Shown piece after piece: positions 17,497 through 26,980 of a stretch of DNA of 64,000 nucleotides. Each line of letters starts with the position of its first letter. Positions within the stretch are counted from its first letter, which is position 1. Both the position numbers and the translations under genes were made by a program. The notes beneath the pieces are model-generated. The model was given only the letters and a program-made list of their open reading frames with translations. It did no database searches and had not been told where the DNA came from. Source of the DNA: Lewinellaceae bacterium (GTDB lineage: Bacteria; Bacteroidota; Bacteroidia; Chitinophagales; Saprospiraceae); NCBI GenBank assembly GCA_020636275.1, contig JACJYD010000004.1:248001-312000 (forward strand), written 5' to 3'.

Positions 17497-17537
17497 ACCG
17501 CTTCGTTTTGAGTATAGCGATTAATCTTAACGAAACC

Positions 17538-19211
17538 TCAATTTCTCAATACCTCAAACTCCTCCTCCCGCCAATAATAATCCCCTTCCCCATCAACCCC
17601 CCGGATGATGATCGAATAGGCCGACTCCTCGTCGGAGGTATAAAAGCTGACCGTCTTGGCGGTTTGATCAAGCACCACGCGGGGATCCCAGTACAACACG
17701 GTCCGGAAATCGGGAGTGCGGCTGGTCCGGGACTCCGGGGTGTCGTATTTCACCTGCGGAAATTCGAGGGGTATATCCCGGGTCTGATAATTGAGGAATA
17801 CCGTCGACTCCGGGAATCGCATTCCCGCAAAATCTGAAGTGGTGGTTTTTACCAGAATAACGGAGGAAATGTTATGTGACCCCAAAATGTAGGGTTCGTT
17901 TATGACATCGATCCGGTAGACCAGGGCCGGATTGATCTGCATCAGGGCGTCGAGGTCGAAAACGGGCAGGTTGTCGATCAATACCAGGGGGTCTTCTTCG
18001 AATTTTGTCTCCTCCTTATTGAGCACCCAAAGCGCAAAATGCTTCTTCTTTTTTTTCACACTGACGAATGGGACGATCTCTTTGAATACCTCTTCCATGG
18101 TGGGCAAGGGAATAAAATCACTCAAAGTGACAGATACCGTCGGTTGGGCAAAATAAGCGGAGATCGGCCGGGGAAACCGCGCACTGTCGGGCCGGACAGC
18201 GGTATATTTCTTCTGCAATTGATAATCGAGATACAGCGCTTCCAGCACCTTCCTTTGGCTGGAGTCCGGCGCCGTTTCCACCGTGGGAAATGTGGCGTAC
18301 CGATTCGAAAAATCCGTATTCACGAGGATCTTGTGCCGCACCGAATCGCTTAGGGGTTTGGAAGAAATAAAGACTTTCTGCCTGCCGCTCAAATGGTCCA
18401 AGGGAAAGACGAATGTACCATCCTCCCCACTCCGGTAAATATGCAACTGCTGCAGGTCCTTATCGACAATAGATACATAGATCAACCCGTCCCGGATCGG
18501 CTGGCTTGAAGCGCTGTCCAGCAAGATCCCCGAAAGGCTGACATCCCGAATATCGGGCAAACGACCGGGGTTCAGATCGCCGTAAGCTTCTTCTTTCGGC
18601 AGGCTCGCGGGCTGTAACGGCGACCGGCCCTCAAGGGTTCCCCGCTTGACGACCGCAATGGCGGCATCCAAAGGCCCATCCGGGCAGGCTATGGAAAACG
18701 AGACCTTTTCCCGGGGGGCATACCGGTCTTTCAATCCCCTGATCTCTAGTGTTTCTCCGGCCTTTGCCCCCTTTTTATCCGCCGATGTTTGCCAGGAAAG
18801 CAGCGGGTTGGGAAGTGGCGATGCGGGATTGATAATGGTCAATTCGAGGGTGGTATAGTATTCGGGCGGCAGGTTCCGCTGCCAGTTGGTGTATGCCCGC
18901 AATTGGTAGTTCCTGCTGGGTATCCCCTCCGGGATCCGGAGGGCGCCGGAAGCGCGTCCGTCCTGGATTGGGATCTTGCCCTGGGCGACAGGATTTTCCC
19001 CGTCCAATAGCTCGACCAGCAGGATTTTGCTGAATTCCCGCGTTGCGGGCTTTCCATCCAGAGAATACCAGGCACTCAGCCAAATGATATCCCCGGCAAT
19101 GTAAATATCGCGGTCGGTTGCGATAGCGATGGATTCCTCTCCTGCCGGAATTTGGGCGAATGCGGAACCGGCGATGACCAGAAAAAAAAAGAGTACGGTG
19201 AATCTTCTCAT
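17538..19211 (-). CDS. Secreted MG2-like protein with a TonB-plug-like end
   Basis: The start used is the ATG at 19211 (MRRFTVLFFFLVIAGSAFA), which opens a signal peptide and lies 10 bases past the DUF4249 stop. Residues ~25-115 look like an MG2 (macroglobulin) domain: IAIATDRDIYIAGDIIWLSA. Around residues 420-500 a stretch like a TonB receptor plug (LVLIDNLPVFDLDALMQI, VILVKTT) appears without a barrel. Such proteins often accompany TonB receptors in Bacteroidota and probably sit in the envelope as partners. It is the last gene of the run. Confidence 0.7.
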   Translation of the reverse strand: MRRFTVLFFFLVIAGSAFAQIPAGEESIAIATDRDIYIAGDIIWLSAWYSLDGKPATREFSKILLVELLDGENPVAQGKIPIQDGRASGALRIPEGIPSRNYQLRAYTNWQRNLPPEYYTTLELTIINPASPLPNPLLSWQTSADKKGAKAGETLEIRGLKDRYAPREKVSFSIACPDGPLDAAIAVVKRGTLEGRSPLQPASLPKEEAYGDLNPGRLPDIRDVSLSGILLDSASSQPIRDGLIYVSIVDKDLQQLHIYRSGEDGTFVFPLDHLSGRQKVFISSKPLSDSVRHKILVNTDFSNRYATFPTVETAPDSSQRKVLEALYLDYQLQKKYTAVRPDSARFPRPISAYFAQPTVSVTLSDFIPLPTMEEVFKEIVPFVSVKKKKKHFALWVLNKEETKFEEDPLVLIDNLPVFDLDALMQINPALVYRIDVINEPYILGSHNISSVILVKTTTSDFAGMRFPESTVFLNYQTRDIPLEFPQVKYDTPESRTSRTPDFRTVLYWDPRVVLDQTAKTVSFYTSDEESAYSIIIRGVDGEGDYYWREEEFEVLRN

Positions 19212-19221
19212 AAAAAAAGGA

Positions 19222-20376
19222 TCAATCAACCCAAAAATCCGGTCTTTCGAGCGACGCACCCCTCAACCGGCAATCCACACAGATCGGAGCCGGAACCCCG
19301 AGGATGCCTTCCGGCGAGGTAGAGAGGTAAATGGGCCAGCGCGAAGGCCAGGTTCGGGGAAGGGTCTGCATATACTGGATCTCGAAATCTCCGATCGTAC
19401 AGATACTGAAATGAAAAGCCACACCAGAGGGCGGATCCACAAATATTCTTTTTTCGGTATAACCGGCTGCCATGAAATAGCCCAGCACCGCCTCTCCGGG
19501 GTCCTGGATATTGACCATATTCCCGCGGATCTGAAAGGGCTGGGTGGTATATAAAGCGCCGAATCCGGTGTTTTGCTTTTGAATATTATTCCAAAAGACG
19601 TAGGCCTCCTTGCTGATGGAGTACTGTCTCGTCAGCAAACTGTAACGCAAATACAGATCCCGGCCTTCCGTATCCACATAACGGAGGGGGTAACCCTGAA
19701 TTCGCGGAATTTCGAGTCTCGAGGCATCGAACGCCAAAATATCCTGTATCTCCGTGGTTTTGTAGCAGGTAAACAAAGAATCGGGATCCGGAAATGGATA
19801 AATGTGTCCGGCGTAATAATAGGGGATCAGCAAGTCGGAATTAAGCTTGTAGGTCTCGGTCAGTTTCCACAGGAAATAGGCGTTGCCTTCATTTTGAATG
19901 GTAGTTTCGAGGTAAAACTGGTACCCCTGAAGGTCGTAGGCATATTTCGGATCCGACCTGCTTTCGACCACGGCATAGACCGTATCGATCGGCTCCGGAG
20001 GCAGGATCGTTTCGTAGGAAGATTCGTACGCCTGACCATCGGGTGTAGTGACCGAGATCTTGTAGCTGTGCCCGACAACGCCCTGTATCCCCGCAACACT
20101 CGTCGAGTAGGTTCCGGGAGCAATTTCCTCCAGAAACTCCTGGGTTCCGCCTTGCTCGGAGAGGACCACACTGGCGCCCTCCAGGGGTTTTTGAAGGGAA
20201 CTTTCCAAGCCGGGAGTGGTTGATATTTTCACCGTATAAGGGCCGGGGGCATTGGTAATGGTCCCTTCGATGACCAGCAGGTTCTCGCTGTCCTTCCATT
20301 CGGGCTCGTAAGGATCGATGCATTGAACAGGCAGCAGCACCAAAAGCAGGTAAAACGCAATGCGGTCATTCCTCAT
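19222..20376 (-). CDS. DUF4249 lipoprotein
   Basis: This 384-aa protein begins MRNDRIAFYLLLVLLPVQC, with the Cys at the end of the signal sequence as likely lipid site, followed by CIDPYEPEW, which fits DUF4249. The rest is beta-rich (VIEGTITNAPGPYTVKIST, ASVVLSEQGG). Its start overlaps the end of the TonB receptor gene by 11 bases, showing translational coupling. It is known as the usual partner of STN-type TonB receptors and probably acts as the surface-exposed lid or binding lipoprotein; that role is inferred. Confidence 0.85.
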   Translation of the reverse strand: MRNDRIAFYLLLVLLPVQCIDPYEPEWKDSENLLVIEGTITNAPGPYTVKISTTPGLESSLQKPLEGASVVLSEQGGTQEFLEEIAPGTYSTSVAGIQGVVGHSYKISVTTPDGQAYESSYETILPPEPIDTVYAVVESRSDPKYAYDLQGYQFYLETTIQNEGNAYFLWKLTETYKLNSDLLIPYYYAGHIYPFPDPDSLFTCYKTTEIQDILAFDASRLEIPRIQGYPLRYVDTEGRDLYLRYSLLTRQYSISKEAYVFWNNIQKQNTGFGALYTTQPFQIRGNMVNIQDPGEAVLGYFMAAGYTEKRIFVDPPSGVAFHFSICTIGDFEIQYMQTLPRTWPSRWPIYLSTSPEGILGVPAPICVDCRLRGASLERPDFWVD

Positions 20377-23197
20377 AACTGCCTAATTTGAAGTGGTATG
20401 AAACGGAAAAGATCGGAGCTCCAAATATGGATAATTTGTAGCCTTTTATCCGGTTTTCCAAATTGATGAAATAGACGGAGTAGGCGTTCCTCCGGCCAAC
20501 CAGATTGTATACCGAAAAGATCCAGGTGCCGTGCATGAATTTTTTGGCCGAGAGGTTTCCCTCGAATTTGGCCGACAGGTCGAACCGCACATAATCGGGA
20601 ATCCGGTATTCATTTCGCCTCGAATAATGAATGATCTGGTAGTTATCCAAAAAATAGGCGCCGGCCGGCAGGGTGATGGGGCGGCCGGTGGAATAGACAA
20701 AATTGAACGACAATTCAAACCGCCGGGTGAAGCGGTAATTGGTCACCAGGTTGATCGAATGGGGCTTGTCGTAGTTGGAAGGATAGGGTTCTCCAAAATT
20801 GACCTGTTCACCCGTATCTTCCTTGTTGACCAGCACGCTGGTCCTTGAATAGGTGTAATTCAACCAACCGTTCAGGTTGCCCCGTGGTTTTTTCAACATC
20901 AATTCCAATCCGTATGCATTCAGCCGGCCAGGCAATACGTCCCACTCGGGCACTTCGCTGATCAGCAAATTGGCCCCGTCCCGAAACTCCACCTGGTTAG
21001 CCACTTTTTTGTAATAAGCCTCGGCCGAAAGTTCGATCCGCTCATTCAACAGGTTGGAGTACAGGCCCAGTGAAAATTGATCGCCGGCCATGGGCTTGAT
21101 GTGCGGATCGACCAGCTTCCATCGGTCGGAAGGGGTCAGCGCAATGGTGTTGGATAGCAGGAAGAGGTATTGATGCAGCCGGTTGTAGGAGCATTTCAGC
21201 GACAGCCGGGGATTGATCTTCAGCCGGGAGGCCAGGCGCAGATCCGGATTAAAATACGTGACGATATTCGCATTTTTGGCATAGCTCAGGGTATCGGTAA
21301 TAAATGGTTCGGCAAACGGCTGTCCGGCTTCGTATTCAAACACTTCTCCCGGTCCGAGGTAGTTGAAGAGATTGAACCGGATCCCGGCATTTACGCTCCA
21401 GGCTGGACTTACGGTCCATTCCCCCTGGGCGAAAAGAGCGGATTCCAGTCCTCTTTCATCGCCCAACTCCAGTTTTTTGATCTGGCTTTTGGGGCCGAGG
21501 GGCGCAATAGAGCCCTTGCTCAAGCGGTACAAGTTGGTATTCAGGCCGAGCACCAGGTGCAGGCGATTGGCGGGGCGCAGGGTCAGGGACGCATTTGCGG
21601 CATTGTGCTCCAGGCTGTTGTTTTGCCGATAGGCGGCGATACTCAGCTGCTCGTCCTCATTGACCGAGTTATAACTGGCATGGACCAGGTCGATATCCAG
21701 GCTGTGTTTGTCCTTGAAAAACCGCTTCCAATTCAGGGAAGCGCCCTTGTTTTCGTAAGCGTAGTTGAAATTGCCGGCCAGGCGGGTATCGTCCGTGCTG
21801 TAATAGCCCAGCACCTTCAGCTGGTTCTTTTCATTCAATTCGACCGATACATTGCCAAGCAGGTCGGCAAAGCGGCCGCTGCTTTTCTTGATATTCTCAT
21901 CCGGCACGAGCTGAAGGATCCAGTCGGAATAGGTGGAGCGGTAGCTGAGCAGGTAGCTCGCCTTTTCTTTTACAATAGGCCCTTCCACCAGGATATTTCC
22001 GGTGATCGGGCTGATGCCGCCCCGGGCGGAAAACTTTTTCCGGTTGCCGGTTTTGGACTGCACTTCCAGGATGGAAGCCAGCCTGCCGCCGTAATTGGCC
22101 GGAATATTGCTCTTCAGAATGGAAAAATCCTGGATGGCATCCGAGTTGAACACCGAAAAGAAACCCAGGAAGTGAGCGGTGTTGTAAATGGGGATATTGT
22201 CCAAAAAAAAGAGGTTTTGATCAGCGGGGCTGCCCCGCACGTTGAACCCGGAAGTGCCTTCGCCGACGCTCTGCACGCCGGGCAACAACTGGGCGACTTT
22301 CAGCAGATCGCCCTCCCCCAACACCATCGGGATAGAGCGGACATCCTTGGCGGCGAGCTTCTCGAACCCCATCTGCGCCCCCGATACGTTGTTGTAGGGA
22401 TCGGACCGCACGACCACGCTATTGAGCAAAAACGCCTTTGAGGTCAAGGCCAGGTCGAGTTTTCCGGAGGACAGTACCGTAAGCTCGAATCGCTTCAACT
22501 CGTGATTCATATTGCTCACCTCCACCGTGTAAACGCCTTTCTTCAATTGGATGCTGTAAAATCCCGATTCATCGGTAGCGGTACCGGCCCCGCTTTGCGT
22601 GACCAGGAAGGCCGCTCCGATTATGGGGGTGCCGTCGGCCGCATCCGTGATGAACCCGCTGACGGTCGACCGTTGTTCCCTGGCCCCGTCCTTTTCATTG
22701 CCCACGGTTATGGCCTTGCCGACAAATTCGTTGCTCGTTTCGAGAAAGCGTCCCGCTCCGTTTTGGTCCTCCGTCCGGGCCGTATCTCCTGCTGGCTTTT
22801 GTGCAAAAAAACCGGCACTCAGGCGGGTTTCGACCGGTTCTCCTTTTTCGAAAAATAAATTTCCGTGCCGATCGGCGGAAAAAGAAATATCCGAATCCGC
22901 GAGATAATCCGTCAGGACCTCGAACAGGCGAGCTTCCGCTTGTTGAAAATGGATCCTTTTCTCTTCGTTAAAAAGGTCTTCCCGGTAAAAAAAATGCAAG
23001 GGGTAATTATCCTCCACCCTTTTTACGAAAGCGGTCCAGGTCAGGCCTTCGTATTTTTCCGAAGAAAGCAGGGGATTGGATTGGGAAAAAAGAGAGGTGG
23101 CGAAAAAGAGCATCGGCAGGAAGGCCGCTAAACAGGTTATGCAAAAGCCCGGACTCTTTGCGTTCTTTGCGCCTTTTCGATTATCATTTCCAGCCAT
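20366..23197 (-). CDS. TonB-dependent receptor with STN and carboxypeptidase-like domains
   Basis: The ATG at 23197 lies one base past the stop of the gene before it and is preferred to earlier ATGs inside that gene. The ~943-aa protein has, in order: signal peptide, STN domain (~35-115, HFFYREDLFNEEKRI), carboxypeptidase-like beta domain (~190-270), plug (VLGEGDLLKVAQLLPGVQSV ... GFNVRGSPADQN) and a 22-strand-type barrel ending in SVSYHFKLG. It imports an unknown ligand across the outer membrane. Odd point: residues 6-14 (NRKGAKNAK) are encoded by a dispersed DNA repeat. STN suggests FecR/sigma signalling, but no such genes lie here. Confidence 0.85.
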   Translation of the reverse strand: MAGNDNRKGAKNAKSPGFCITCLAAFLPMLFFATSLFSQSNPLLSSEKYEGLTWTAFVKRVEDNYPLHFFYREDLFNEEKRIHFQQAEARLFEVLTDYLADSDISFSADRHGNLFFEKGEPVETRLSAGFFAQKPAGDTARTEDQNGAGRFLETSNEFVGKAITVGNEKDGAREQRSTVSGFITDAADGTPIIGAAFLVTQSGAGTATDESGFYSIQLKKGVYTVEVSNMNHELKRFELTVLSSGKLDLALTSKAFLLNSVVVRSDPYNNVSGAQMGFEKLAAKDVRSIPMVLGEGDLLKVAQLLPGVQSVGEGTSGFNVRGSPADQNLFFLDNIPIYNTAHFLGFFSVFNSDAIQDFSILKSNIPANYGGRLASILEVQSKTGNRKKFSARGGISPITGNILVEGPIVKEKASYLLSYRSTYSDWILQLVPDENIKKSSGRFADLLGNVSVELNEKNQLKVLGYYSTDDTRLAGNFNYAYENKGASLNWKRFFKDKHSLDIDLVHASYNSVNEDEQLSIAAYRQNNSLEHNAANASLTLRPANRLHLVLGLNTNLYRLSKGSIAPLGPKSQIKKLELGDERGLESALFAQGEWTVSPAWSVNAGIRFNLFNYLGPGEVFEYEAGQPFAEPFITDTLSYAKNANIVTYFNPDLRLASRLKINPRLSLKCSYNRLHQYLFLLSNTIALTPSDRWKLVDPHIKPMAGDQFSLGLYSNLLNERIELSAEAYYKKVANQVEFRDGANLLISEVPEWDVLPGRLNAYGLELMLKKPRGNLNGWLNYTYSRTSVLVNKEDTGEQVNFGEPYPSNYDKPHSINLVTNYRFTRRFELSFNFVYSTGRPITLPAGAYFLDNYQIIHYSRRNEYRIPDYVRFDLSAKFEGNLSAKKFMHGTWIFSVYNLVGRRNAYSVYFINLENRIKGYKLSIFGAPIFSVSYHFKLGSYEE
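23152..23182. repeat. Single arm of the AACCGC-type repeat inside the receptor gene
   Basis: On the minus strand this reads AATCGAAAAGGCGCAAAGAA and on, matching the left arms of the elements at 9766 and 12665. It lies in the signal-peptide codons of the TonB receptor. Confidence 0.6.
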
Positions 23198-23198
23198 T

Positions 23199-23927
23199 TC
23201 AGTCCATATTTTCATAAAACCCATTGCAAAAATCAGCTGCTTGTCTAAGTTGTTCCACATGGGCCTTCTTCCAGTGGATCCTGTTTTTGTGGAGGTATCT
23301 TTTGATGTCTTTTCTATGCGCGGGAAAATAGTCCAGCCATTGTTTTTTCCGGGTCACCTCGGTAAATGCACCGTCTTTCAGCAGCAGGAGGCGGGTCGGT
23401 TTATTCAAAAAAACGCCATGGGGGTGCAAATGGCTGATGTCGGGGTTGAAGAGTTTTTCATGGCTGGCGAAGAGGCTGAATTTTCCTTCAAAAACCTTCT
23501 CCAGGTACTGCCGGCCCGCAAAATTTGGGGGAAGGGTATGCGCATGCACAAAGTGCCGGTCCCCGATCCGGAAAGAATCGACCAGGTTGTGGTTTACCAC
23601 GATGTGGCCGATCCAGGGCATCGGCTTGCTCACGTCGAGGATCAGTTCGTCCTGCTCGGCATTGTAGTTGATCAGCGCCTGGTCAAATTTTTCGCCTTTG
23701 ACGTATACCACCCCCGGCGAGAAAGTCGCCTCCGGAAAAAAGGGATGTCCGATGGCCCGTGGATGCGGGTTGGCGTAGATCCTCCCGTTCACGAGCAAGT
23801 CGTTGAGACCGTAGAGCGAGTCGGCCACCTGCTGTACACCGGGTAGATCGGGCTCCTGACTATGGGCGTGCGGTTGAAGAACCACCACTGCGAGCAGGAG
23901 CGTCGGTAGTATTCGGGATGCCCTCAT
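23199..23927 (-). CDS. Secreted protein of unknown function in the TonB operon
   Basis: This 242-aa protein has a signal peptide (cleavage near AHSQ). The middle is beta-rich (VVYVKGEKFDQALINYN, LILDVSKP, IVVNHNLVDSFRIG) and the end basic and helical, a pattern I have seen in unnamed Bacteroidota secreted proteins. It ends one base before the TonB receptor start and begins 43 bases after the S46 peptidase gene, so it belongs to the same transcript. I assign no function. Confidence 0.7.
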   Translation of the reverse strand: MRASRILPTLLLAVVVLQPHAHSQEPDLPGVQQVADSLYGLNDLLVNGRIYANPHPRAIGHPFFPEATFSPGVVYVKGEKFDQALINYNAEQDELILDVSKPMPWIGHIVVNHNLVDSFRIGDRHFVHAHTLPPNFAGRQYLEKVFEGKFSLFASHEKLFNPDISHLHPHGVFLNKPTRLLLLKDGAFTEVTRKKQWLDYFPAHRKDIKRYLHKNRIHWKKAHVEQLRQAADFCNGFYENMD

Positions 23928-23970
23928 GGGAGCTAAGCTAGCCTTTTTTGGATTAATTCGGATGTTTTCT

Positions 23971-26082
23971 TCACATCTTCCCGCCTTCCAATTCCTTCAC
24001 CAACCTGTCCGTCTTATACACCCACTTCAGCGCCTCGATCAAGCCCCAGGCATCGGTAGCGATCGCCCGGTTGACCTCGGGGATGAAGCCGTAATTGCCG
24101 GCGAGACTTTCCAGGTTGCCGTCGTGCACCAGGCCGACCACCTCCGCATTCCGGTTGATCACGGCGCTGCCCGAATTGCCGCCCACGATATCGTTGTCGG
24201 AGACGAAGCAAATGGGAAGGGACAGATCAAGGCCGGGGGCCGGGGTTCTCCAGCGCTCGTGCAAGCCCCAGGGGTAGGTCTTGTTGAAGGAATAGTAGCG
24301 GTCCCACAAGCCGTAGTACGTGGTCTTGGCCGGCGCCAGGGTACCGTTGTACTCATAGCCTTTGATGCGGCCGTCCGAGATGCGCAGCGAGCTCGTCGCA
24401 TCAGGCGGCATAGCCGTGCCGAACGCAGCGAAAATCAGCTTGGCCAGACGCTGGTTCTGCACCTCGAGGGTACCTTCCGCCGCTTCAAAACCGGGTCCTA
24501 TCGCTGCCTGTCGATCAGCTGCCATTTGCGCAAAACGCAGGTAGGGGTCTTTCGAATTCAGGATGAGCTGTGGGTCTGCCAGCATCTCCAGCACTGCTTC
24601 CGGATCTGCCAGCCTGGAGTTGTCCAGAACGTACTGCACCGCTTCCTCGCCGGTCAGGCCGTTGTAGGCCGTTTTCGAGGCGGGAGAATCCGTACCCAAA
24701 ACCTTGGCCAGGAAATTGGCATGGGTGCGGATGCGCAGTTGCTCCAGTTCCTCATCTCCGATGTTCAGGACCAGTTCGCCTTTAAGTTTATTCAGTAACG
24801 CCTTGTCCTGCTCCTGCTCCGGCAACTGGCTCAGCCGGGCAAAGTCCACCATTTTCCTGGCGAATAACAGGCGGTCGGGGCTGGAGAACGAGGTGATGGA
24901 ATGGGCAAATAGCGCCTCAAAGTTTTTCGTCAGCACATCGGAAGCGGCTTCGATCTTTCCCCACAGGTCGCCGTAAGTAGCCAGGAGTGCCTCATTTTCG
25001 TTCATCCGCTTTTTCAATTCGCGTTCGAAGTCCTGTTTTTTCGTCATCAAATAGTCGTCATGGAGGGCCAGTTGGTAACCGGCAAACACCTTTCGACTGT
25101 TGGCTACGCTCAGCAAGTCGGCCAACAACTGAGCCTCCCGCTCGGGGTGGGCCTGATAGTGCTCGAATTGGGCCTGATATTTCTCATTGAGCAAGGTCAG
25201 AATGGCCGGCACCCAGGCATCGCGGTAGTAGTTCAGTTCCGACAAGGACAGCAACCGGTCGGTATTCCCCGGACGTCCCACGACAAAGACCGGCTCGTTG
25301 TCTTCCGCGCCTTTTTCGCTCCATTGAAAAAAATGCGGACTTTTCACCGGCTTGCCTTCGGCGTCGTAGGCGCGGAGGAAGGCAAAGTCCAGTTCGTAAC
25401 GCGGGTAGGTAAAATTGTCCCAATCCCAACCCGTCGCGGTGATCTGCACGTCGGGCGCCATGACCAGGCGCACATCGCCGTAGCGCCGGTAGGTGTGGAG
25501 CACGTACTTCCCGCCGTTGTAGAGGGTGATTACCCGGCATTTCAGGCCGTCCTGCTCCCCTTCGCGCGTCAGGGCGGCGATCCGCTCGTCGCGGAGGGCC
25601 AGTTGCTCCTCATCATTTTTCCCCTTCGCCATCGCCGATTGGATATCGTCCGTCACATCCCGGATAGACAGCAATTGGTCGACAAAGATCCGGGGGAAGA
25701 CCCGTTCGTTTTCCAGCGTTTCGGCGTAGAATCCATCGCGCTGCAGGTTCTCCCCTTCCTGCTGAATACCGGGCAAAAGCCCGCGAATGCAGTGGTGGTT
25801 GGTCATGATAAGCCCGTCTTCCGACACAAAGGACGCGGAGCAGCCCGTGGAGAATTCCAGCGCGGAAAGACGCACGTCATCCAGCCATTCGGTGCTGGGT
25901 TCGAATTCGTATAGTTTTGCAAACCGGTCGGTAGGCACCGCATCGAAGGTCCACATCGTGCCGAAATCTTCCGGCGCGTAGTGTACCTTGTCCAGGTCGA
26001 GGGGTTCGTAGATGGTGTTTTGGGCAGGTACCAGGGGAACAAGGCCCAGGAGCAGGATCGGAAGGAAAAGAATTCGGAACAT
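23971..26082 (-). CDS. S46 family dipeptidyl-peptidase, DPP7-type
   Basis: This 703-aa protein has a signal peptide (MFRILFLPILLLGLVPLVPA). The catalytic His lies in LIMTNHHCIRG (H96/H97) and the catalytic Ser in GGNSGSAVINRN (S637). Eighteen residues after it, in GLVHDGN, is Gly655. In Porphyromonas gingivalis this place is Gly673 in DPP7, which prefers hydrophobic P1, and Arg673 in the Asp/Glu-specific DPP11, so this enzyme should be DPP7-like. It would release dipeptides from peptide N-termini in the periplasm. It probably heads the operon with the TonB receptor. Confidence 0.9.
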   Translation of the reverse strand: MFRILFLPILLLGLVPLVPAQNTIYEPLDLDKVHYAPEDFGTMWTFDAVPTDRFAKLYEFEPSTEWLDDVRLSALEFSTGCSASFVSEDGLIMTNHHCIRGLLPGIQQEGENLQRDGFYAETLENERVFPRIFVDQLLSIRDVTDDIQSAMAKGKNDEEQLALRDERIAALTREGEQDGLKCRVITLYNGGKYVLHTYRRYGDVRLVMAPDVQITATGWDWDNFTYPRYELDFAFLRAYDAEGKPVKSPHFFQWSEKGAEDNEPVFVVGRPGNTDRLLSLSELNYYRDAWVPAILTLLNEKYQAQFEHYQAHPEREAQLLADLLSVANSRKVFAGYQLALHDDYLMTKKQDFERELKKRMNENEALLATYGDLWGKIEAASDVLTKNFEALFAHSITSFSSPDRLLFARKMVDFARLSQLPEQEQDKALLNKLKGELVLNIGDEELEQLRIRTHANFLAKVLGTDSPASKTAYNGLTGEEAVQYVLDNSRLADPEAVLEMLADPQLILNSKDPYLRFAQMAADRQAAIGPGFEAAEGTLEVQNQRLAKLIFAAFGTAMPPDATSSLRISDGRIKGYEYNGTLAPAKTTYYGLWDRYYSFNKTYPWGLHERWRTPAPGLDLSLPICFVSDNDIVGGNSGSAVINRNAEVVGLVHDGNLESLAGNYGFIPEVNRAIATDAWGLIEALKWVYKTDRLVKELEGGKM

Positions 26083-26197
26083 AGCAGGTTGGGATTTATT
26101 TAAAAAGTGGACACAGGTGAAAATAGGAAAAATTCGATACTTTTAATCACGGAGAAACTGCCACCTTTGGCAGACTACTCTTCCCATCAGGAAAAAT

Positions 26198-26980
26198 ATG
26201 GACGATTTTAAAACCAAATACGGACCCTGGGCCCTCGTAGCCGGCGCATCCGAAGGACTGGGCGCCGCTTTCGCCGAAGCCCTGGCCCGGCGCGGGCTGA
26301 ATTTGATCCTGATCGCCAGGCGGCTGTCCAAATTGGAAGCGCTGGCGGCGGAATGGCAAGCCAAATACCGGATCGAAACGCGGTCTTATCCCGTTGACCT
26401 GGCTGATATCGAAGCCACCCGGCAATTCCTCGCTCAACTGGATAGTGTTCCCGGTTTATTGGTGTACAATGCCGCATTCGCCCCTATCGGCTATTTCAAA
26501 GACCTCTCCGAAAGCGATCTTCAGAAAATTGCCACGGTAAACGTCATGGGGCCCCTGTTACTGGCCAAAGCCCTTTCCGCCAAAATGATTGAAAGGGGCA
26601 AAGGGGGGATCGTGCTGATGTCGTCCCTGTCCGGGTCGCAGGGAAGCGCCAAGATCGCCACCTACGCAGCCACCAAGGCCTTTAACACGATCCTGGCCGA
26701 AGGGCTCTGGCACGAATTGCGGGGCAATGGGATCGACGTGATCGCGTCCTGCGCCGGGGCCATCCGGACGCCGGGGTATGAAAAGGCTAAAGACGTCAGG
26801 GAAGCGCCCGGTACGATGGATGCGGCAAGTGTAGCTGAAAAAACCTTGAATGCCCTCGGGAAAGGCCCCGTCGTCGTGCCCGGGCGAATGAACCAATTTT
26901 TCCGGTTTTTGATGGGGCGCATTCTGCCCCGCAAACTGGCTATTTCAATCATGGAAAAAAATACGAAAAACCTCTCCTAA
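26198..26980 (+). CDS. Short-chain dehydrogenase/reductase
   Basis: This 260-aa protein has the NAD(P)-binding motif GASEGLGAAF near residue 16, a VYNAAF (NAG-like) motif, the catalytic Ser in VLMSSLSGS, and YAATK as the YxxxK pair. The overall shape (RR after the second strand, favouring NADPH) is like 17-beta-hydroxysteroid and 3-ketoacyl-CoA reductases. Its stop overlaps the start of the sterol-reductase-like gene (TAATG), so the two are translated together and probably act in one pathway. The substrate is inferred to be a lipid or sterol. Confidence 0.85.
   Translation: MDDFKTKYGPWALVAGASEGLGAAFAEALARRGLNLILIARRLSKLEALAAEWQAKYRIETRSYPVDLADIEATRQFLAQLDSVPGLLVYNAAFAPIGYFKDLSESDLQKIATVNVMGPLLLAKALSAKMIERGKGGIVLMSSLSGSQGSAKIATYAATKAFNTILAEGLWHELRGNGIDVIASCAGAIRTPGYEKAKDVREAPGTMDAASVAEKTLNALGKGPVVVPGRMNQFFRFLMGRILPRKLAISIMEKNTKNLS

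Noticed and set aside
21170..22441. 423-codon frame opposite the TonB receptor
   Set aside because: It is the complement of a well-supported receptor gene with no motifs of its own.
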